Assembly: GCA_963798805.1 (NCBI GenBank)
Contig: CAWCVC010000015.1
Coordinates: 62,001 to 126,000 of the forward strand
Origin: CAVZCK01 sp963798805
GTDB lineage: Bacteria; Pseudomonadota; Alphaproteobacteria; Rhizobiales; Rhodomicrobiaceae
Length of the DNA stretch: 64,000 bases
Direction: 5' to 3'
In this document: in pieces, positions 59,158 through 64,000 of the stretch
How positions within the stretch are numbered: the stretch's first letter is position 1
Layout: each line of letters opens with the position of its first letter
The notes under the pieces: generated by a model
The model's input: the letters and a program-made list of their open reading frames with translations, nothing else
What the model was told of the DNA's origin: nothing
Databases searched by the model: none
Translations under genes and position numbers: made by a program

Positions 59158-60326
59158 GCAAGCCTCAGGCGATCATCATCGCGGCACTGCGCACGGCGAT
59201 CGGCAAGCTCGGCGGGTTGCATCGCCATCGTCCGGTTGAGACCCTGGCGGCCCCGCTCATCGGTGCCGTGCTGGCCGATACCGGCCTCGATGGAGAGGCA
59301 GTCGATGAGGTCATTGTCGGCAACGCGGTTGGAGGAGGGGGCAATCCGGCCCGGCTCATCGCGCTCTCAGCCGGACTACCACCGTCCGTGGCGGGCATCA
59401 CCATCGACCGTCAATGCACCTCGGGCCTCGACGCCATCGTCACGGGCGCGCGGATGATCCAGACGGGAGCGGCAGATGCGGTTATCGCCGGCGGCGCAGA
59501 GTCCGCCTCTACCGCGCCCTGGCGCGTCAGCAAGCCGCCAAACCTCTATTCCGACCTGCCGCGATTTTATGGTCAGCCGGCCTTCGCTCCGAGGGAACAC
59601 GGCGAGCCGGGCATGATCGAAGCGGCGGAAACGATCGCGCGCGAGTTGGGCATCAGCCGGGAACGGCAGGACCGTTTCGCGCTGTCGAGCCACGAACGCG
59701 CTCTCGCCGCCATCGCATCGGGCGTTCCGGGCTTGGAGATGGTCGCGCTCGGGTCGGCGGAGAGTGAATCGCGCGATGAGGGGCCGCGTGCTTCGCTTTC
59801 GATGGGGCTGCTCGCTCGTATGCCTGCCCTGCTCGGCACAGACGGCACGGTGACCGCTGGAAACAGCTGCCAGATCAATGACGGTGCGGCGCTGGTGCTA
59901 CTTGTGTCCGAGGAATTGCATCGGCGCCTCGGCTCTCCTCCCGGCCTCGTCTTTGCAGGCGCGGCGTCGGCGGGAATCGAGCCGCGGATTCTCGGCCTCG
60001 CCTCCGTCCCGGCGGCTCGGAAGTTGCTGGGAAACATCGGGATCTGGCTTAAGGACATATCGGCCATAGAGTTGAACGAGGCGTTTGCCTCGCAGGCGCT
60101 GGCGACCATGGATCAGCTTGAAATCGGCCACGGCCGTCTCAACATATCCGGCGGCGCGCTCGCCTACGGTCACCCCTATGGCGCGAGCGGGGCTCTCTTG
60201 GTCTTGCGGTTATTCACAGGAATGATTCGCCTCGGCAAAGGCAAACAGGCGCGATCGGGTCTCGCTTTGATCGCCGGAGCAGGAGGTGTCGGAACAGCCG
60301 CAATTTTCCATTCCACGCTATTTTAG
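59154..60326 (+). CDS. Thiolase-family protein lacking the second catalytic cysteine
   Basis: The 390-residue protein starts MSKPQAIIIAALRTAIGKLG and keeps the nucleophilic cysteine (TIDRQCTSGLDAIVTGAR), NEAF (AIELNEAFASQALATM) and the GHP histidine (ALAYGHPYGASGALLVL). The usual C-terminal CxGGG motif reads ALIAGAGGVGTA, with alanine where the acid/base cysteine should be. It may therefore be altered in mechanism or specificity. Coupled to the ligase by ATGA. Confidence 0.85.
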   Translation: MSKPQAIIIAALRTAIGKLGGLHRHRPVETLAAPLIGAVLADTGLDGEAVDEVIVGNAVGGGGNPARLIALSAGLPPSVAGITIDRQCTSGLDAIVTGARMIQTGAADAVIAGGAESASTAPWRVSKPPNLYSDLPRFYGQPAFAPREHGEPGMIEAAETIARELGISRERQDRFALSSHERALAAIASGVPGLEMVALGSAESESRDEGPRASLSMGLLARMPALLGTDGTVTAGNSCQINDGAALVLLVSEELHRRLGSPPGLVFAGAASAGIEPRILGLASVPAARKLLGNIGIWLKDISAIELNEAFASQALATMDQLEIGHGRLNISGGALAYGHPYGASGALLVLRLFTGMIRLGKGKQARSGLALIAGAGGVGTAAIFHSTLF

Positions 60327-60632
60327 GCCACGGCTGCATCGCAAATTCGTCAAATCTGATCTTTATCCTCTTGCACAAATTGGGGCGTTCGATGCATGCA
60401 TGCCGGTACCGCACCATCGAGCCTCCGCCATGCGTAATGGTTCGGGGATTGCCTTTGGCAAAGGGCGAACCTAAACGCGGTGGACAGCGTTAAATCTTCC
60501 TTTTGTGCGTGAGGGCGTTGAACTTAACGTCTTGATCGCGGGTTCTGAGTTGCTTGGTTTGCATAACGGGCGGTTTTCGGCTGGTTTTTCGACCGTGGTC
60601 GGGAGTCGCGCGCAAGGTTTTGGATTTGGCCG
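60327..60632. other. Intergenic region, nothing recognised
   Basis: This 306-nt spacer separates the thiolase and the RimK fusion gene. I see no tRNA, riboswitch or clear terminator in it. Confidence 0.5.
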
Positions 60633-62042
60633 ATGACCCGTTCAACGAACAGCTTTGTCTTGGGGTGGCGTGAGTGGGTATCGATGCCGCAGCTCGGCCT
60701 GCCGGCGATCAAGGCGAAAATCGATACTGGCGCCAGAACCTCGGCCCTTCACGCCTTTTCCATCGAGACATTCGGTCCCGAGCACCAGCCGAAGGTCCGC
60801 TTCGGCGTTCATCCGGTCGAGGATCGCGGCGACATCGAGGTCTATTGCACGGCCAAGGTCATCGACAGGCGTCAGGTGATCAGCTCGAACGGTCAATCGG
60901 AGCTGCGCTACATCATCCGCACCCCGATCAAGATCGGCGACCGCGAATGGCCGATCGAGATTTCGCTGTCGAATCGCGAAACTATGGCCCACCGGATGCT
61001 GCTCGGGCGCACCGCGCTTGAGGCCCAGGAAGCCGTCGTCGAGCCCTGGGCCGAATATAAGCAGACGCGGCTGAGCGCCGATGTCTATAAGATGGCGGCG
61101 CAGCAGCAGACGGTTGCGCGGCCGCTGCGGATCGCACTCCTGACCATGGAGCCGGAAAACTATTCCAACCAGCGATTCATTGCAGCGGCGGAAGCGCGCG
61201 ACCACGTCATCGAGCCGATTCGGACGGCGCGCTGCTACATGGACATCAACTCTCTGTCCAGCACCGTGCATTGCGACGGAGCCGCCCTGCCTTATTTCGA
61301 TGCCGTCATCCCGCGTATCGGCTCCTCGATCACAACCTATGGCACCGCCGTCGTCAGGCAATTTGAGATGACCGGCGCCTTTTGCCTGAATTCGGCGACG
61401 GCGATCGCCAATTCGCGTGACAAGCTTCTCGCGCATCAGCTTATGGCCATGAGCCGGTTGCCGATGCCGACGACGGCCTTCGCCTCCTCGCCCTACGACA
61501 CAGACGATCTGATCACCATGGTCGGCGGCCCGCCGCTGGTGGTGAAGCTGCTGCGCAGCTCGCAGGGCAAGGGTGTCGTGCTGGCGGAGAACAAGAAATC
61601 GGCGCAATCGGTGATCGACGCCTTCCGCAATGCCGACGCCGATTTTCTCGTCCAGCAGTTCATCGCCGACGCCGCCGGTCAGGACATCCGCTGCATCGTG
61701 CTGGACGGCAAGGTGATCGCCACCATGCGGCGTCAGGCGCCGTCGGACGATTTCCGCGCCAATCTGCACAAGGGCGGCTCCGCGCACGAGGTCAAGATCA
61801 CCTCGGAGGAGCGCAAGATGGCAGTGAAGGCCGCCAAGATCATGGGGTTGAAATTCGCCGGTGTGGATCTGCTTCGATCGAAGAATGGTCCGCTGCTTCT
61901 CGAGGTGAATTCCTCGCCGGGCCTGGAGGGCATAGAAAAGACCACCGGTCTCGACATTGCCGGTCAGGCCATGGACTTCATCGAGTCGCAGACCTTCAAG
62001 CCCTATACGCGCATCAGACGGCCGGCAGTCGTCGCAGCGTAA
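60633..62042 (+). CDS. Fusion of retropepsin-like (RimB-type) domain and RimK ATP-grasp glutamate ligase
   Basis: The 469-residue protein has an N-terminal ATP-dependent zinc protease/retropepsin-like domain (residues about 5-150: KAKIDTGARTSALHAFSIET with the DTG motif, and MAHRMLLGRTALEA), joined to a RimK-type ATP-grasp ligase (about 165-455: IALLTMEPENYSNQRFIAAA, VKLLRSSQGKGVVLAENKKS, LVQQFIADAAGQDIRCIVLD, GPLLLEVNSSPGLEGIEK). In many bacteria these are separate neighbouring genes. RimK adds glutamates to ribosomal protein S6 in E. coli; the target here is unknown. Confidence 0.9.
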   Translation: MTRSTNSFVLGWREWVSMPQLGLPAIKAKIDTGARTSALHAFSIETFGPEHQPKVRFGVHPVEDRGDIEVYCTAKVIDRRQVISSNGQSELRYIIRTPIKIGDREWPIEISLSNRETMAHRMLLGRTALEAQEAVVEPWAEYKQTRLSADVYKMAAQQQTVARPLRIALLTMEPENYSNQRFIAAAEARDHVIEPIRTARCYMDINSLSSTVHCDGAALPYFDAVIPRIGSSITTYGTAVVRQFEMTGAFCLNSATAIANSRDKLLAHQLMAMSRLPMPTTAFASSPYDTDDLITMVGGPPLVVKLLRSSQGKGVVLAENKKSAQSVIDAFRNADADFLVQQFIADAAGQDIRCIVLDGKVIATMRRQAPSDDFRANLHKGGSAHEVKITSEERKMAVKAAKIMGLKFAGVDLLRSKNGPLLLEVNSSPGLEGIEKTTGLDIAGQAMDFIESQTFKPYTRIRRPAVVAA

Positions 62043-62058
62043 GTCCGACCCGACAAGA

Positions 62059-63417
62059 TCAGGAGAGTGCACGGATCCGGAAGGGGAGTTGGCCTTTTTC
62101 CGGGGTCAGTGTGACCGTTGCGCTGATCCCAGCCGGCACCTCGCCGAGATATTCCGGGCGGAAACGGCGCAGAAGCTGGGTTAGCGCCAGGGTGTTCTCG
62201 ACCAGCGATAGCGCCCCGCCGATGCAGGATCTCTTGCCCGCGCCGAACGGCAGATAGCTGTATTTGGTGCGCTTGGTCGCATTCTCCGGCGAGAACCGGT
62301 CCGGATCGAAGACCTCTGGATCATTCCAATATTTCGGGTGGTGGTGCACGATATAGGCGCACATCACCATCTTGTCGCCCGGCCGGACCTTGTGGCCGCC
62401 GATCTCATCCTCCGCGACAGCCTTGCGGATGAAGCTCCAGATCGGCGGGTAGAGGCGCATGGTTTCCTGGATCACGGAGCGCGTATAGGTCAGCCCGTGA
62501 ATATCCTCCCAGGTCGGCACCCCGTCGCCGTAAGTCTCCTCGCCCTCGCGGCGAATGCGCTCGGCGACTTGCGGGTTCAGGTAAAGAAGATAGAAGCACC
62601 AGGCGAGCGTCAGGGCCGTCGTCTCGGTGCCTGCCCAGAGATACTGCTTCATCTCGTCGACGATCTGAGCCTCGGTGAATTCCGGCGTCGCCGGATCCTC
62701 CACGGCCTTGCGCATCATGCTGAGCAGCGTCGTATCGCGGCCGCCGATGCCTTCGGCGGCCAGCACGTGGCTAGGCACCGAGAGCCATTTGACGATAGCA
62801 TCCGCAGCCGCCTCCTCGGGAGACACATGGCTCTCACCATGGACCTTCTTGAAGCGGATGGCGCGATGCTGGCCGACATCGGTGTAAGCCTTCACAGCGC
62901 GGAAAATAACCTGTGGATTGAACGGCACCTTGCGGTCGAACAGCGCCTTGCAGATCATGCTGGCCGCGAGGCTCCAGGTTTCCTCCAGCAGATTAACGGT
63001 CTCGTCCGTCTCGGCGAAGCGTTCCCATTCACGCACTTTGTCCTGCACCGAGGACAGGAGATAGGGCAGATATTCGTTGAACATCTTCGGCGTGAAGGCG
63101 GGCTGCTGCGGCATCCGGATCTTCTGCCAGAGCGCACCATCGATGGTGATCATGCTGTTGCCGAAGATCGGCCGCAGGCCATCGAAATACTTGCTGTATT
63201 TATCGACGCCCTTCACCATCACCTGTTCGAAATATTCGACATCGCTCAGGAAAAAGATGCGGTCGTCTTTCAGATTGATCGGCACGCAGCCGCCATAACG
63301 GTCGTTCAGGCGCATCAACACCTGCATCGGATGGGTCTCGCCGGACAGGAGGCCAAGCTTGAACCAGACGCTTTCGGCCTCGCCGAGCGACTGCACATGC
63401 GTGTGCGCGATATCCAT
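62059..63417 (-). CDS. Cytochrome P450
   Basis: The 452-residue monooxygenase has the I-helix oxygen motif YLWAGTETTALTLAW, the K-helix ExxR in IQETMRLYPPIWSF, and the heme-ligand loop PFGAGKRSCIGGALSL. AAGGGGG lies before ATG 63417, so an upstream extension (to 63519) was rejected. No signal or anchor is present, so it is soluble. Redox partners are not nearby and the substrate is unknown. It converges on the RimK fusion gene with a 16-nt gap. Confidence 0.9.
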   Translation of the reverse strand: MDIAHTHVQSLGEAESVWFKLGLLSGETHPMQVLMRLNDRYGGCVPINLKDDRIFFLSDVEYFEQVMVKGVDKYSKYFDGLRPIFGNSMITIDGALWQKIRMPQQPAFTPKMFNEYLPYLLSSVQDKVREWERFAETDETVNLLEETWSLAASMICKALFDRKVPFNPQVIFRAVKAYTDVGQHRAIRFKKVHGESHVSPEEAAADAIVKWLSVPSHVLAAEGIGGRDTTLLSMMRKAVEDPATPEFTEAQIVDEMKQYLWAGTETTALTLAWCFYLLYLNPQVAERIRREGEETYGDGVPTWEDIHGLTYTRSVIQETMRLYPPIWSFIRKAVAEDEIGGHKVRPGDKMVMCAYIVHHHPKYWNDPEVFDPDRFSPENATKRTKYSYLPFGAGKRSCIGGALSLVENTLALTQLLRRFRPEYLGEVPAGISATVTLTPEKGQLPFRIRALS

Positions 63418-63592
63418 CAATGCCCCCTTGAGCGCCCGCTCGCCGGAGCAGCGCTCGCAGATCGCCGCGAATGGGGTGCGGCTGATCGGTTCACCGGATG
63501 TTGGCAGGCTAATTAGCACCCGAAGCTTTGCGGTGTCCAGCCGCTGTCAACGAAGCTGTGGCAAAGCGGTCCCTTGGAATTTGCCAGCGCGC

Positions 63593-64000
63593 TTATCGCT
63601 TGAAAAATGCCTCAAAAGCCGCACGGGCCTCGGGTGAGGCCAGCCGCTCGCGAAAGTAGATACCCTCCTTCTCAATTCGCGCCAGGATTGCCTCACGGTC
63701 CTTGAGCAGGCGCTTGGTGATCTGCATGGCCTCGGCGGGTCGGGCGCCGCATTCATCCGCAACCTTCCTCGCCTCCGTCGCTACCTCCGAGCGCGGGACC
63801 GTGGCGGTGGCCAGCCCGATCCGGACCGCTTCCTTGCCGCTGACCGCCTGGCCCAAGGCTAGCATGGCATAGGCGCGCGGATGCCCGATCCGAGCCGGCA
63901 AGAGCAGCGAAGAGGCAGCCTCCGGTGTCAGGCCGAGGCTGGTGAACGGCGCCATCAACCGCGCATCTTCGGCTATGATCACGACGTCGCAGTGCAGCAG
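63593..64000 (-). CDS. Enoyl-CoA hydratase/isomerase family protein, partial
   Basis: Only the C-terminal 135 residues lie in the window; the 5' part is beyond the right edge. The frame enters as LLHCDVVIIAEDARLMAPFT, then SLGLTPEAASSLLLPARIGH and AMLALGQAVSGKEAVRIGLA, typical crotonase-fold sequence after the first oxyanion glycine loop. The ending RERLASPEARAAFEAFFKR is the usual C-terminal helix. Conserved residues of the first half cannot be checked. Confidence 0.85.
   Translation of the reverse strand: MLHCDVVIIAEDARLMAPFTSLGLTPEAASSLLLPARIGHPRAYAMLALGQAVSGKEAVRIGLATATVPRSEVATEARKVADECGARPAEAMQITKRLLKDREAILARIEKEGIYFRERLASPEARAAFEAFFKR

Overview
The window reads as a chromosomal segment of an alphaproteobacterium, most likely in the order Hyphomicrobiales (Rhizobiales). 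The reasons are a ccmI-ccmE-ccmF-ccmH cluster ahead of a DegP/MucD protease and a two-component pair, a FeuP/FeuQ-like pair with a small periplasmic protein upstream, a Rhodobacter-type gene transfer agent (GTA) cluster, the DUF1254/DUF1214 pair, DUF1491, and bioN/bioY. Genus cannot be fixed from the sequence. GC-rich core DNA is interrupted by an AT-richer accessory stretch (about 16.4-21.9 kb) and by one AT-richer gene inside the GTA cluster (about 24.8-26.7 kb).

Left arm (1-16.3 kb) is mostly housekeeping: a 46-residue membrane peptide divergent from aroK-aroB, then on the minus strand hspQ, a malyl-CoA-lyase-type CitE protein, and a glnK-amtB operon behind a good sigma-54 promoter candidate. 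Next come a DedA/YqaA membrane protein overlapping a DsbB-type protein, an unusual pentapeptide-repeat/J-domain/membrane protein, an aldehyde dehydrogenase, DUF1491, the DUF1254/DUF1214 pair, a class A penicillin-binding protein and a YcgN cysteine-cluster protein.

The accessory stretch contains a complete transposon of the IS1595 type (16567-19260). It has 25-bp imperfect inverted repeats and an 8-bp target duplication (ACCTGTCT), and it carries four passenger ORFs besides the transposase and its companion ORF. It interrupts a 76-codon membrane-protein gene that can be rebuilt in frame across the insertion. Beside it lie a frameshifted and an intact copy of one small-protein family and a 509-residue protein I do not recognise.

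From 22.1 to 41.4 kb lies a GTA-type structural cluster in the order known from Rhodobacter capsulatus: terminase, portal, protease, capsid, connectors, tail tube, chaperones, a very short tape measure, DUF2460, DUF2163, NlpC/P60 and a 1327-residue TIM-barrel hub protein. No integrase, repressor or replication gene is present. An antisense AlbA_2/ATPase-like gene sits between terminase and portal. The cluster is followed by a compact lysis cassette (GH108 muramidase, holin-like protein, and a spanin-like pair in overlapping frames) and a SleB-like hydrolase.

Right arm (43.4-64 kb): a FeuN-like/FeuP/FeuQ set, a glycine-zipper lipoprotein, the ccmIEFH cytochrome c maturation operon, a secreted cysteine-rich triple-repeat protein facing a trypsin-like peptidoglycan-binding protein, degP and a second two-component system, then bioN-bioY coupled to an AMP-ligase and a thiolase lacking one catalytic cysteine, a fused retropepsin-like/RimK ligase, a cytochrome P450 and a truncated enoyl-CoA hydratase at the edge.
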